A DNA stretch of 64,000 nt, taken from assembly GCA_013398615.1 (NCBI GenBank), contig VZSR01001755.1:1627180-1691179 (forward strand), given 5' to 3'. The translations under genes were made by a program, and so were the position numbers. Source of the stretch: Brachypodius melanocephalos. Taxonomy: Eukaryota; Chordata; Aves; Passeriformes; Pycnonotidae. The notes under the pieces were generated by a model, which had not been told where the DNA came from, searched no databases, and saw only the letters and a list, made by a program, of their open reading frames with translations. Each line of letters starts with the position of its first letter. Positions within the stretch are counted from its first letter, which is position 1. Positions 21,501 to 34,582 of the stretch are shown here, piece by piece.

Positions 21501-22739
21501 CCTTGATTCATTATGTTTGGGTTTTAATACTTCATGAAGAAAAGCATTTGGTGCTAAGAATTTCTTGCTAGCTGAAAAATAAATTTGGATCATTAAATTT
21601 TATTATAAACTGATGGAGGCTCTCAAAAAAATGTTGAGTAAAAGGTTCCGCACATCAAATACAAATGTCATTATATAAGGCCAGGATATTCCAGGATGTT
21701 TGGAAAGCTGGAGTTCCTGGGCTGGGTTATCTGAGCACTGATGATAAATTCCTCTGTGAGGAATCACTTTCCTCTTTATCACCCAGCAGTGACTCTTTCT
21801 AGGGTTTGTCTGAGCTAAACCCCACCTCACTGCAGTTGGGGAAGTGGCATTTACCTGTCCTCAGGTGCTGTCTGTGCTCCCAAACCGAGCAGCAGAGAGG
21901 CAGAACCAGAGATTCCAGTGGCAAGGTCTGCTCTGGGCCCCAGACACCCAAAGCTTTGGGATTTATGTCCAATAAAACTTGGAAATCTCAGTTCTCACTC
22001 TGGCTCTTTGCTGTTTTAATCCTCGTTAAAGGAGGAGAATTGAAAGTGGCTGAAGTTATTCGTGTATAAAAATGGAAATATCTTGGATTCCTACACCATT
22101 GAAGGATCATTGTGGGCACCTGGGATTAAATCCTGCCCTTTTAGGCCGAGCTCTCACACAGCCCATCCTCTGCTTCGTGTTAAGTCCTGATTTCCAGGAT
22201 TTTGGCTGAGCTCAGCCAGGAGATGGGATTCATTTCCAAAGGAACAGACCTAGCTCTGGGTTCCGCTTTCACAGAAACCTGAGGGTGTCTGGGCTCAGGA
22301 AACATCTTCAAACCCAAACCATCCTCCCTGGCTTGGCCAAAACCCAAAACCCAGCTGCAGTTTGCAGGACAGAGGGGAAGGAACCCAGCGCAATCTCAGT
22401 TTCCAGCTCTGAAATACCTGCAGACACTGCCTCTTAACAGGGATATTCAATGCCATCCAAAGGTTTGAGGGGGGATTAAATGAGGAGCAGATATTTGATC
22501 CTATGGCTACGGGGCAGGTTTTCAGCTCTGATACTGAGCACCTCTCTCTGCACTAAAAACTCCATGGCAGATGGCTGGGGTTCTACAGAGCCCCAGGTTT
22601 AGAGCTAAAGGGGTTAACGGCTCAAAATGAAGCAAAAATGGAGTGAAATCAAATCAAATCCCCCGTTCTGTGCTGATGCAGTGGTGCTAAAAGGTTAACT
22701 TCCCAAATGGGCCCGCTCTGGAGCCGATCCTGTGGTGGC
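21501..22739. other. Intergenic sequence, no gene recognised
   Basis: Unassigned. Two GTTAAC palindromes lie at about 22612 and 22693. Confidence 0.45.
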
Positions 22740-22960
22740 TCTGTGGTTTCCGCCTATATAAATTTGATAATATTTTACAAATGCAGTGTATGAAATATAT
22801 TCTTAACATGTGTTTAATACATTTACAATCTATTAAAATGAAAAACAGAATACGCTTCAAATACTGCCGGGGTATTTTGCTTAATGCACTATGTCTGGAA
22901 CATGTTAAACATTATTTTAGAGGTAATTGAAACATTTCACACACATTCGCCCTGCAGTGC
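22740..22960. promoter_or_regulatory. Candidate conserved non-coding block, AT-rich
   Basis: Unique, AT-rich but not simple: TATATAAATTTGATAATATT, TTTAATACATTTAC, TTAATGCACTATG. Texture resembles deeply conserved AT-rich elements. No alignment was possible. Confidence 0.35.
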
Positions 22961-25439
22961 GTGCACTGCAACTGGGGGCACACAGGGATGGGTATCCAGC
23001 CTGAGCATGGAGGGGTTCTGGCAGCACAAATTTCCCTGGAAGCACAAACCCCCTGCACCTTCACCCCACCCCAGGCTGGCTCTTTGTGCATCTCCCAGCT
23101 TTGTTTGAACCGAATCAATGAGATCCAAATTTACCCCAGGGCAGGCAGTTCCCCGAGTTGCAGGGTGTTATTGCAGCTCGTTTCAGCCTGTCAAAGCTGC
23201 CATTAAACCCTTCTCAAATGAAGATTTCTGTAAATACACACGGGCCGGGAATATTCCTGGGTAAGTGTTTGCTCAGTTTCACAACATGTTCCTCTCACTC
23301 GTGCCAATGTTCCCAAAAAGTGAACAAGGTGTGGGGAGTAATGATGGAGTGCAGTCCTCGCTCCTGCCCAAATAAATGGCCACAAAGGCTTGATTATAGT
23401 CTTTTTCTGTTAATTGCAGGCTTTTTCTCATTATCTCCATTTCGGGTTCCTGAACAAGGCAGGGTGATTAATAAATTAAATATTCCTCATTAAGGTGATA
23501 GAGTGGCTATCGGTGCTCCTGGTTGAGTGGAGAGCAGTGAAAAACGGGATTTATTTCCATGTGCCCCACACTTCTGCCTCCTCCCTGACACTTCCTCCTC
23601 CACTTTTGGGGTGGGGAGCCCACACCTCACTGGCCACCGAGCTTTATTTTCCCATTCTTTCAACCTAAAGCACCAAACTGTGCCACAAATCCTGGGGGAG
23701 ATGGGCGCTGCACTGCAGGCTGGCTCTCAGGAGAGCCACACCTCCTGCTGAGGGATTTGCAGCTTGGAAGGAGGCCACTTGTGTCCCGCTGAAGCTCCTA
23801 CAGCCAAAAAATTAAAATCTGGCTTTTCTTTGCTCGCAGGGAGATGTTTTGTTTTGCGTTCGGGATCCAATCTTTTTTTTTTGGAGATAGGACAGCGAAT
23901 CTATTCAGGAAGAAAACAACACGAGGGATGAAAAGGAAGAACTCTGTGCTCACGAAAATGAGATAAGAGCGGAGCTTGGGGGGTTTCTGTCTCAGTCTTG
24001 GACAATGAGGACCTTGATGTCTCAACTCCTCGTTCCCAGTGGAGCCTTCCCTCCATCCATGGCCTCCTCCCAACTTTTTTAATCCTTCCAAAATCCTCTC
24101 CCTCTGCCAAGTAACGTGGGCAGCCATAAATTTGCCCTGGTGGTGGTAGGCTGCAAGCAATTCATCATTCCAGCCTTGGGTCGGACACTCGTTCAAGCTG
24201 GGAGCCATTAGAAGCAAAAATACAATTAATCAAGGCTTAAACCAGACAGAATTAATTCTCGTTAGAGGGGTTTGGGGATGTCCAGTAGTTTCTCTATCAT
24301 CCTTTCTCCACAGATCCTGCAGGGAGATGTCTCAGCACACATGTTCAGGTAAAATGGAATTATTTTGAGATTATTTGATGTGAGGGAGCAGCTTGATCAT
24401 TTTCCAAAGACAAAAACCTTCATTTTAATGTATCCTTTTACTGTCCCTCTCCACATTTCATCCGTATCTCAGGCGAACAGAGAGATTGCGCTTTTTATTC
24501 CACTTATTTCAACAGAAATAACCTTGCTTACCAATGGAAACTCAGGCTGTGAGATTATTTTTAAAAACAAGAATTATTCCCCGTTTTTTATTTATAATAA
24601 TTATAAATCTAATAAATATTTATCAATTTGTGATTACAAATTATAAATTTGTCGTTTCCAGTTGTATTAATGTGCTCTGTCCCTGCGGATGCTTTGAGAC
24701 GTCCAGCAGACAAATAGGACAAACTATGAAAGGGTTTTGCTAAAAATAAAGTGTTAATTTTAGCCATAAATGTTCTGTGTTCCTCACCAAGAGCATCTCT
24801 GAGCGATCCCTTAAATCTGTTTTTTAAGGATCTCTTTAAAGGTCATGGCAGATTTTAAATGTAAATATAAATTTAATTTAATATGGAAATGTGAATTTAA
24901 ATTTAAATGTAAATTTACAGCGATTGTCTCTGTATTTTGGCTCTGAAATCGAGCTGCTTTCCAGAAAGATCAGGAATCTTTTCCAACCCCCTGGGTAATT
25001 CCCATTATTTCCTCTTTCTGTCGGATTTTGCAATCCCCCTTTCCCTGAAAAGTTTTCCTGAGTGGGGCAAAGACGCCCCCAAATCTCCCCAGTTTCGTTT
25101 GGTTCTCGTTTTAAGCCCCTGGAATTTCACACCTCTGGGGAATGGAGACAGAAGCAGCACAGAGATTTGGGTTCTGTAGGAACATTTTAGGTTTGATTCC
25201 TCACCTCCTCCCTTTCCTTTCATCTCCTCCATCCCGCCCCATCCAAACCCAAGGTGCCCTTTCCAGTCCAGGAGCCCGAAGGAAAGTTTGGAGATTACAA
25301 ACTGGAATAAACTGGATTTCAACAGTAAACAAGCAAAGAAATGACCACACTGGTGTCAGGTTCTTGATAAATATTAGGCCTGACGTAGGTTGGGGTTTTT
25401 CCTTGGATTTCTGCTGGCTCTTGGCGTTCCAGGAATCCC
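22961..25439. other. Intergenic sequence, no gene recognised
   Basis: Includes AT-rich 24590-24660 with near-repeats of TAATAATTATAAAT, and a degenerate AAATTTAAATGTAAAT stretch at 24855-24917. 23390-23500 is unique with TTAATTGCAGG and GTGATTAATAAATTAAAT. No named mobile element. Confidence 0.45.
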
Positions 25440-25464
25440 TTTTTTTTTTTTTTTTTTTTTTTTT
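25440..25464 (+). repeat. T25 homopolymer
   Basis: 25 T, followed after a short break by T11 at 25481-25491. Confidence 0.95.
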
Positions 25465-26180
25465 CACAGTACATATCTCTTTTTTTTTTTTCTTTATTAT
25501 TTTTTCTTAATGAGCTGAAATCGTTTTCCAGCCCACGACCATGGAGTGCATTGTATTCATTATTTAGTGACATGGTCACAAGCAGAAAACTGTCTGAAAT
25601 CATGTCCTGAACAGACAAATTTAGCTCCAGATATTTATTTTTCATGATATAAGAAGAGGTGTTAACCAAGGGCCATGTTTGGTGGGTCGCAGTGGCAGCT
25701 AATTTTACAGAGAAGTATCTACACGATCATTAATTCAATTTAACTTAATCTAATTTCATTTGATTCTATTTTATTTTGCTTTTTCAACACTTGTCCTGTG
25801 GAGTCCTCCAACCCTAAACTTTGTACCCGAATAAAAAAAACCCCACAGGCACCGAGTTTGCAAAGCAATGAGGAAATTTCCACATGAAAAGTCCTGAAAG
25901 CTGCCAGCGCAGGAATTCTGTGGCTCGAGCAGAACTTATTAACCACAAGACATTGCTGAAATATCAACCAGATGCTTTGCCCCATCCTAGGCTGGGTTTT
26001 AACTCTGTGTATGAATCAGCTCAGGCAATTTTTTAATCAAGGACTGGCACAAGAGTGAAATCATCGTGGGATAAAAACGGGAAAAAATTGATTTTATATA
26101 AAATAAGAGACTCTGAGAAAATGGGAACTCTTCGAAAAGGGGCAAGATGATGACAAATTGAACTTTCCAGGTCTAAGAAG
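25465..26180. other. Intergenic sequence
   Basis: Unassigned; AT-rich 25725-25790. Confidence 0.45.
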
Positions 26181-26220
26181 CCTCGAGGGTTTTTTTTGGT
26201 TTTTTTTTTTTTTTTTTTCA
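26181..26220 (+). repeat. T-rich tract ending in CAG
   Basis: GGG, T8, GG, then about 20 T, then CAG. It looks like a splice acceptor but no open exon with recognisable content follows. Confidence 0.9.
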
Positions 26221-28394
26221 GAACAGCGTTTCAAATATAGGAGTGGCTGAACCGCAGCGAAATCCGACTGCCCACATTTTTCCAGTGAGTGTCCTGTGGA
26301 AAACAGGTGACTTTGCTGGTGTGGAATGAGAGGTTTGAAAAATCTGTGCAGCGGATGAATCTAAAATAAAGTTTAATCAGGGCATGGCAGCCCCGAACGC
26401 CTCCCTCTGCTCAAAGATTCGGAAATCTTTACACAATACAGGGAGTTTCAGCAGACCCTGGATAAAACCGTGATGGCAGAATCCAAATCAATTAGGATTT
26501 GTGAGGGACATCTCATAAATATCCACATTTTTCTCCACATTCCAATATTTGCTTAGGCCAGTGGTCCCATCCACTGCAGAGATTCTTCCTCGTGGGTCTT
26601 CCAGAGCTCACCCAAAAGTAGAAAAAAATTTTAATATGACGGGCACAGAATCCGTGTGGAGAAGGATTAAAGCCCCTGAAAGGAGAAAAAAAAGAGTTGG
26701 GAATTTTCAGTTCTGTGGGAGCAGCTGAAGGCACCAGCAGGGCTGAGCCACCACGTGGAATTTGGGGGATTTGGCAAGGCAGCCTTGAGGAGAAGAACCC
26801 TTACACAGCATCCCTCTACGTGGAAACGGGGTTATTTAAAAAATCCCAGGCAATTCCTGCCAAAGATGTGGATATCCAGCGGGGCTTCAGGGATCAAACA
26901 GTGATAAAGCTGCTGGTTTTCTTTCCACAGCACTCCTGGCTGGTTGGTGGATGTTCTGACAACATTCAGGAGCTGCGTTCCTGGTGGTGCCCAGATTCCT
27001 GCTCTGATCAATTCCAGCGGGTTGGATCAGCACTGCAGTCACGTTGTCAGACAGCAAATGCACTCATTCCATCCCTGGCCACCAAAACCAAACTATTCTG
27101 AGGGTTAAGCACCCTTAATTAACACATCAGAAATAAATCATAAAATTATTGCAGGATTCACTCCTCCAGTTAATCTGAAATTCCTGCCTGGTGTTTTCAT
27201 TTCCCTGTATTTCATTTCCCAGCATTACCATCTCCCAGAACCTTTCTGAGCTGCCCCACCTCAGCCTGCAGCCCAGGCCGGGCTGGGTTTGTTTATTTGT
27301 ACCCAGGCTGGAAACCTCCAAAAATAACCGGAGGATCAGGTGTGGAGCGGCGATGCTGAGTGACTCAGAGGTGGCACCAAGCCCAGGAGCCACCACTGCA
27401 CCCATGGCCTGCCTGAGGACACGGCAGCTTCTGCCTGGGCCACAGCCAGACGAGCCCCCAAGCCTTCCAGCTGGTCATTTTGGACACAGAACCTTTCTTT
27501 AAATTCTGGTTTTGGAGGGTTTTCTCCGCTCCTCTTTGTTTTCTCGGCTTCTCTTTTGTTCCACTTGTGAGAATGGAACAGAACAATCTGAGCTGCCCCT
27601 CACTGACGGCTGGGCTTTGTTGGACACCCCAAGAACGTGGCACTGCTGGGTGTCACCTCCTTCCAGGTAGCCTGGGAAAAATCTGGGATTTTTCACCCTG
27701 GATTGGCTTTTCCCTGATGAAGAGCAGCAGGAACAGGCTCTGCTGCATTTCCCTCATGGCATCCCAGCCCTTGCTGGTGGAAGGAACGGGGATCAGGGAT
27801 GTTCTGCAGCTCCCAGGATGAGTCACGGCTCCTCCCGGGCTGGTTTTTCCTACAAATATTCCTCAGACCAAACAAACAAAACAATTGGTGGCTGGAGCCT
27901 CCCTCAGGGCCTCTGGGATGGAAGTGTCCTCTGGGTTGGTGGCCAGGGAGTGGCTTCAGGGACAGGGACATTGACGGGGACACCGCAGGCTCTGTGTGGG
28001 GTCAGGCGGGCACTGGGAACACCCAAACCCCACAGGAATGTGGGGTGCAGAATGGGACAGCAGCTTTGGCACTGGTGCTCCCACCTCTCCAGGTTTTTGT
28101 CCCTCCCCAGGGACACGGTGACAGCCATGGAACGTCCCTGCTGTGTCCCCAACACCTCCCACAGGGACAGATCCTCCGTGGCAGCCCAGTCACCCCTCCC
28201 TGAACCCACAGGTGTGGCCTTGCCGTGACAGAATTCCCCCCAGCCCAAACCCCCTGTGCTCATGGATCCAGTTTGGTTGGCAGGGTCCTCATCCTTCCCA
28301 AGTTTCATGGTGAGTTGGCCCCATATTTCTTCCCAAAATGCTCCTATCTTTCCACTTTTAGAAAACATCCACTGCTCCTAAAGTTTCCAAATTA
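26221..28394. other. Intergenic sequence, GC-richer from 27.2 to 28.25 kb
   Basis: 27900-28230 has many GGGACA and TGTCCC words. Frames of 134-154 codons overlap on both strands and have no domain. No repeat family assigned. Confidence 0.45.
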
Positions 28395-28455
28395 CTTATT
28401 CCTTTTTCTCCTTTTTTTTTTCTTTTTTTTTTTTTTCTTATATATCTTTTTTTCC
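28395..28455 (+). repeat. T-rich low-complexity tract
   Basis: Several T runs interrupted by single C and a TATATAT word. Confidence 0.9.
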
Positions 28456-30689
28456 CCTGTAAGAAAGTGAAATCTGTGTGCTTCCTTATTAAGCCACTTT
28501 ATTCTTGGCAGGCTTTGAAAAAAAGCCCTACTTCAGCAATTTAAGCTTTTCTTCCTGGAGGCACAATACTCAGACACGAGGAGCAGTAAGTCGAGAAGAC
28601 AAAATAAACATTTTTTTTTTTTTCTTTTCAGGAAGACTCGAAGCCAAGTGGAACTTTCAATGAATGATTTGAGAGAGTTGCTGCTTTTGATATGCACAAA
28701 CACATCCCAGCGCTGCAGGCACACAGCACATCCCTGGATTCTGTGGAGCTGGACAGGGAGAAGGGGGAGAAAAACAGAATAGATATTGCACTTTGTGCCT
28801 CACCATGGCTTTGAAATGCAAGCACAGCTCGGGAAAGGTTGTGTGAGTTCATAAATGATGAATTTGTGCTGCCCAGACTAAAGGGAGCAAGGGAAAGGTC
28901 CTCCATTTTTCACTCATCCCTAAAATATCCCAGAATATTTAGGGATCTAGAGTACAATATCCTAAAGCTTCTCTTTGCTTTCTACTCTACATTTATTTGC
29001 TTAAATAAGAGGAGATGAGGATGAGTGGATTTATATTTTGGCCTTGTTCACACCAAATTTATTAAAATTTTTGGCAGATTCATTGTTGAGATGAATTCCC
29101 ATTCTCCCAGGGGGTTGAGGGTGCTGGCTGGACACCAACCAGATCCACAATATCCTGGACAATAATTAGTGTTTTAGCTGTAACTTTTAATTAGTATTTT
29201 CAGGATCTCGAGAAGTGTATTTCACCCTCCCACCTTCCTCAAATGGAAGTATTTTTATCCAGCAAAAAGGACCCAAATGCTTCCTATTGGGAAGACTGGG
29301 TGAACAAAAAAAAATGATGGGAAATCAGTGGGGAAGTGATTCCCACAGATAAACAGAGAAAATAATATAACAAATCCTGCCAGAGAGCTCTGAGCAGGCA
29401 AGAAATTGCTGCCACGAAATGTGGAGCTGAGGACACTCAGATCTGTCACATCTCCTGGAACTGGTGTGTAAAAGCACTAAAGAATTTTCTCAAGGAGCTT
29501 CTTGCTCCTCTTTCCTTCTTTTCTTGAGGGCCAAGAGGCAAAACCTCCCACACAGGAAGGGAAAAAATGGATTTCACCCACAGCTCTGCCTGACTGGACG
29601 AGGTTTGTGCATCTGCCACAACTTCAGGGCTTCACCCTCGGGGTGGCCAGGGAGGACAATCTGGAAAATGGGAATTCTGGATGCTCTCCAGGCAACTTCA
29701 GCCTGGTTTTGTTCGCAGTGATGAAGAAAACCAGGGGATGAGATGAATTCCAGTGTCCTGCACCCCTCGGGACCAGCTCAATGCCAACAGTCTTTTCTTG
29801 TCTCCCCAATTTTATTCACAACAGAGCCACGCTGGGCAAGAACACAAACCACGACAAGGTGGAATGGAACCTGTGCCACCAATGTTAATTTGATTGCAAA
29901 TATCCCCTCAAATCTCACCTTTTGTGTGTTTAATGGCCTTGAAACTGATTCCACCATCAAGGGTCTAATATGGGAGAGAGAAACCCAGTTCAAGGCCAGT
30001 TCAACAGAGCCCATGACACCTTTTTCATTCAGATGGCCTCAGAAATGAAGAGAGCAAAAAAAGCAAATGAGCAGAGAAAAAGCACCAGAGCTCTGCCATC
30101 ACTCGTGCTCCACTCCGGCTGAAATTGAATTTGAAATTTGGGTTATGCAACAACATGGCATTGTCTCCTTTTATTAAGGTCAGCAGCTCCTGGAGGTCCT
30201 GGGCGTGTTATTGTTCTCAATTAACACACTTCTCCCCTTTCTCCCTGGAATCCTTCCCGCTGGTTTGCATTGTAACAATACCTCCAGCTCATGGGCTCCA
30301 AGCTGGATTTCAATTTGTGAGGCCACTTTCACTTCACAACCCACCACAGAACGTTCAGTCCCCATCCTAACATGTTGCATTCATTAAATTCCCAGAAATA
30401 AACAAACAAACAACAATTTCTCAGCTTTTTTTCTCGTTAAGTTGCTTCTGTGTGGAGAATAAATCTTTACATTAAGGAAAAAAAAAAAAAAAACGCTCAG
30501 CGAACGAAGCCAGACAGTAGCTGTGTCTTTTGGCAATGAGAATAATCTAATAAAACATCACCTCTCAAAGACAAAAAAAAAAAAAGTTCCTCTGGACACT
30601 CAGCAACGTCACCTCGGCACGAAATATATTCCACTCTCAGTTTGTGTTTTTTGGACCAACGCAGCTTAGGATGGTTGTTATCCCAAGCC
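28456..30689. other. Intergenic sequence, no gene recognised
   Basis: 29140-29215 is unique with GACAATAATTAGTG and TTTTAATTAGTATT. 30120-30270 contains GTTATTGTTCTCAATTAAC (SOX- and homeodomain-like). A runs at 30478-30493 and 30571-30584. Otherwise unassigned. Confidence 0.4.
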
Positions 30690-31010
30690 CATGCCACCAG
30701 AGTCGGAATTAATAATATAAACGGCGAGCCCCAGCCCTGATTGACAGCTCTGATTCTGTTAATACCTCCTAGTTGGGCTTCCACCACGGTCAGGAGTTAA
30801 AATTTATTTTGACAAGCTTTCTGCTGGTTATGGAGGCTGGGAGCTTTATGCTGGGGTATCCAGTGATTAAATATCTGGCATAGATTATCAAAAATGGGAG
30901 GGGGAAGGCACGGAAGGGCTCTGGATGACAAACTGGATCCCGCCGCGCCGCCAGCTTGGTTTTAATTAAGTTATTACCGCCCTTAATGGGAAGGGGCTGT
31001 TCCTTTGTTC
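30690..31010. promoter_or_regulatory. Candidate conserved non-coding block
   Basis: Unique, with TTAATACCTCCTAG, AAAATTTATTTTGAC, GTGATTAAATATC and TTTTAATTAAGTTATTACCG cores and CpG-containing words (CCGCCGCGCCGCC at about 30940). It resembles a developmental enhancer by texture. Confidence 0.35.
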
Positions 31011-32079
31011 TTTGGCAAGGCAGCAGACAGGGACGGAGAGGGGAATGTCAGCAACTCAATTAAGGCAGGGCTGCCTCGAGGATGCTCCCAGGGACACCGG
31101 GGTGGCCCCTGGAAGGAGCTGCCTGGGATTCCCGGGAGAACGGGGACGGAGCCTCCAACCCCACCAGGGTCAACGGGAGCAAGTCAGGATTAAGGGGAGA
31201 GCTCCTGGCCTTAATCAGTGGGTTCAGGGTAATTAAAGGCAGAATTGCTGGGAGCCAGCCCCTTTGTTTCCCAGGGCTGGGGCAGGATCGTCCCCGCGGT
31301 TCGTCTTCCAAAGTGCACTGGATATTTCAAAGATTATTTGTAAAACAAACTTTTTGTTATCTTCTTGATCACCTGCACCAAACCCCTTCAATATCAATAA
31401 CAGAGGAGGCAAGTGAAGCTTCCTTTTCTTTTATTTTATTTCAAAACCCACAGCCTGATTTTTATTTTATTTAAAACCTCCGAAAATATCAAAGCTGGCT
31501 CCAATTCAGATTTCAGTGGCAGCGATTTCAGCTCAGAAAAGTTTGGTAACACCAGCACGGAGAGGAAAACCAGACCCATTCATTTTCAGCCTTAATTTTA
31601 TTAAAATTACTGTTGGTGAACAAGGAAATATCTGAGATGCTGCAAGTCAGGAGAGAACTGTGCATCTCACAGAGAAATGTCTGAAAAAAAAAAAAACCCT
31701 TTAAAATTTTTTTTTTGCTCTTCTGGAACACATAACCCAAGAATTAAATATTCTCTGTGGAGTCATCTAGCCTCACCTTATAGGGCAACACGACTTGGTG
31801 TGGGGTAAGATTATAAAACCCACAGAATACCCTAAAAAAAGTCCTGTGCAGAGCAATCCTTGTCCAAAACCAAGCAGCAGCAACAAACAGCCCATATCCC
31901 AGCCCACACCCCGCTGGGCAGGGTTTGTGTGAAGTGCAGTCAAGCAGGGATGCTCCATATGGTCACGAGAATCCCCGGGATAGAGGGAGTAGCCACCCAA
32001 AACCAAGCCCAGACTATACACTTTACAAAGAGGCAATCCCCGTGAAGGGTTTAGGAGGGGAAAAAAAGAGACAGAGGTT
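31011..32079. other. Intergenic sequence
   Basis: Unassigned; A run at 31685-31696. 31180-31300 is a unique stretch with TTAATCAG and GGGTAATTAAAGG. Confidence 0.4.
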
Positions 32080-32101
32080 AAAAAAAAAAAAAAAAAAAAA
32101 A
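32080..32101 (+). repeat. A22 homopolymer
   Basis: 22 A, preceded by a G/A-rich stretch. Confidence 0.95.
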
Positions 32102-33510
32102 TAGAGAAAAAAAGCTGTTTTCAAAGTCTAAACTTTGCTGGTCAGGGGTACGTGTGGAGCTGTGGGTTGTTCTTGCTGTGTGGGTGTGAAAGTACAACTG
32201 TTGCAATGTTTAAACTGTGGGTATTTGTTGTTTTTAGTGGTGAAATTGATGTGGATGGCAAAGGGGACGGGGAGGAATTGCACATTTCTCCCCGTGCACA
32301 CGCAGCTGATCAAGAACTGACATCTCCCCTCAGACAAGAACTGCTGCAAACACTCCAGAGTGTCCAGAGTGTATCCTAGACAAAACTGGGAAAATTACTA
32401 GAAGGCCAAGAGGAGGAAAAATTACACATTTTGATTGCTGAGACTCAATGGGGATAATCAATAAATTAAAACTGTAATTAAATAAAATGTTATAACAGCT
32501 ATAATAATAATTATTATTATTATATTCCATTTTAATGGCACTAATCACTAATGTAAGAGCTGATATAGGCAAGACGAACAAAGTGCAAATATTTTACGGT
32601 AAGAAGAAAGATATTCTGAAATCAGTTGATTTTAATCAGCACCTGAAGGATGAGGTGGGTTTTTTTAGAGAAATTGTCTGAATTTTGGGCACCTGAATTT
32701 TTGTTCAGCCCAAAATATTTTCACTCTGGATTAAAATAAATATTTAGCAGCAACAAGTGGCTCACCTGGAGGAGAAGTAACAGAAAATCAGACCAGAGGG
32801 GGAGGATTTTGGGGAAGTGTCTGCAGGGTTGGGGTCCCCATGGAATATTTTAGTCAATAAAAGAGAAAGGATTTCAAGTCATAAATGGAGAAGATGAGGG
32901 AGCCTCCCCCCAACTGAAATTTGGAAGATGCGATTGCATAAAATATTGGCTGCACATAAATCAGGGGTGCTCCTGGGAGGGAAATCTATCCAGTATTGAG
33001 GGACATCTCAAATATCCAAAAGAAAAAGGTGATTTCGTGTTGAGGGATGAGCGGTCTTGGATGGCACCAAGCAGAAATGGCACAGACATTTTCACATTTG
33101 ACTTTTTCATTGCGTTTTTTGTTGGTTCAGCGTGAAGCTGCAACTTCTCGTGGTGCCTTCTGAGAGTTCCTGCTGCAGGAACATCGACCCTCACCAACAG
33201 CTCCTTCTGATGGGCTCCACCCAGCATCCCTCTGTCCTGGTGTGTGGAATTAATCCTGGGAACCACAACAGACCACGAGAGGTCTGGGACGGGACACTTA
33301 TCCAGCAGGAACTTCCCAGCAGAACCTCCTGGCAGCCTCAGATTCACCAAATCAGAGTTTCTCTGCACAGTTTCCTCTCCTCACTGCTCTGGTTTCCCCT
33401 CAGATCCCACAAATCTTTTGGTTTTTACAAACAACATCCGTGGAGAGAAACCTTTCACTTCTCACAGCTACAGAACTCTCAGTGCAGGTAACACAAAGTA
33501 AAATTATTCT
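32102..33510. other. Intergenic sequence, no gene recognised
   Basis: (ATT/AAT)n short repeat at about 32502-32526. Frames to 135 codons show no domain. Confidence 0.45.
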
Positions 33511-33540
33511 CTTTTTTTTTTTTTTTTTTCCTTTTTTCAG
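33511..33540 (+). repeat. T18 run and pyrimidine tract ending in CAG
   Basis: T at 33512-33529, then CCTTTTTTCAG. Strong resemblance to a 3' splice site. The following ~50 bp stay open in one frame only briefly and match nothing I know. Confidence 0.85.
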
Positions 33541-33780
33541 ACGCTGCACTTGATGTTTCACTTGGAGCTGGTTCAGATCCAGGCGTCCTTTAGACAATTA
33601 TGGAGCTTTTGTATAGGAAATGAACACCTAATCCCCAGATCCCACGAGACCCTGCACCCTTCGAGGGGGAATATGCTTTTTTTTAAAAAAGAAAATCCTT
33701 TGCCCTTTGCTTGAAGAAAATCCTCTGCCCCAAATCTCGTAAAACAAAGCAGCTTAGGGATCCTTGCAATAGCAGAGCTG
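33541..33780. other. Intergenic sequence
   Basis: A GAAAATCCTYTGCCC word is duplicated between 33688 and 33732. Otherwise unassigned. Confidence 0.4.
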
Positions 33781-34100
33781 AACTAAACACGCTTTAACAA
33801 AGTTTCCCTTTGTCAACAGCATCTCGGTGAGCTCCCTCCTGCGGGATGAGTGTCAGGCTTCGGGCTAATCTCGGTAATTCTTTAACCAGAGATTTGCACG
33901 TTATTAAGTGCTCGTTTCTCGGTGGGTGGAAAGCGATCAGGCAGGGGAAGGTTCCTCCTCGAACAGCTCCATTCTTCCCCGAAAAGCCCAGCGAGGTGTG
34001 TCCGGCCTGAGGGGCTGTAAGCCGCGGATAAAATCGGAATAAAATGCCCTCTCGAGGGTTATTCGCCAGCTCTGCCCACGGGCAGAGGTTTCTGGGCGGC
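33781..34100. promoter_or_regulatory. Candidate regulatory block with an inverted SOX site pair
   Basis: ACAAAG at 33797-33802 and CTTTGT at 33808-33813 are perfect inverted half-sites with a five-base spacer, the arrangement known for SOXE (SOX8/9/10) dimers. The block continues unique and CpG-containing to about 34100. A minus-strand frame of 186 codons (33794-34354) has no domain and is rejected as a gene. Confidence 0.45.
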
Positions 34101-34582
34101 CCCGAGGTGTTTGCTAAGCCTGGCTTAGTCTCTGCAGGTAATTGCAGGTCCCAAAGCTCGGCGGTGTCACCGGGCAGGGCTGCGAGGGACACTCCGGGTG
34201 ACCCTGGGAGGACTTGGCCATCCTCAGAGCATCGCTGCCCGCAGCAGCCTCCACAAAGCCTCTCTCCTGCTGTCATTGCAGCCGAACCCTGGTCCTCCTC
34301 TGCTGGGAGACACCACACAGCCTCGAAAATCGAGTACAGAGAAAAATACAGCAAAGCTGGTTACACCGGAGATCCGGGAGGGTTTGGTAATTCTGCCCTG
34401 TTATAGACAGTGGGAAAAATAAACTCGCTTTTTGCTGGGGGTGCCAAACACTTCCAGGAGCAATCTCAGAGCCTCAGGTGTGGCACAACCTGTTAGGAAA
34501 ACTCAGCTCTACAGAGACCACTGAGAGGCGTTTTTAAAGATTTTATTCCATTATCAATCTCGTAGAAGAGTGAGACACAAGA
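34101..34582. other. Intergenic sequence
   Basis: Unassigned. Confidence 0.4.

Noticed and set aside
21049..21506. Gly/Phe-rich and Pro/Lys/Thr-rich frames
   Set aside because: Products of the A+C-only low-complexity tract.
26181..26230. Polypyrimidine-CAG as a splice acceptor
   Set aside because: T homopolymers are frequent here and no exon-like content follows.
33485..33545. GCAG|GTAACA donor and TTTTTTCAG acceptor as an intron
   Set aside because: The implied intron would be about 53 bp, too short for a normal vertebrate intron, with no coding flank.
33794..34354. 186-codon minus-strand frame
   Set aside because: No recognisable domain, no splice or start context, and it lies in a CpG-containing regulatory-looking block.
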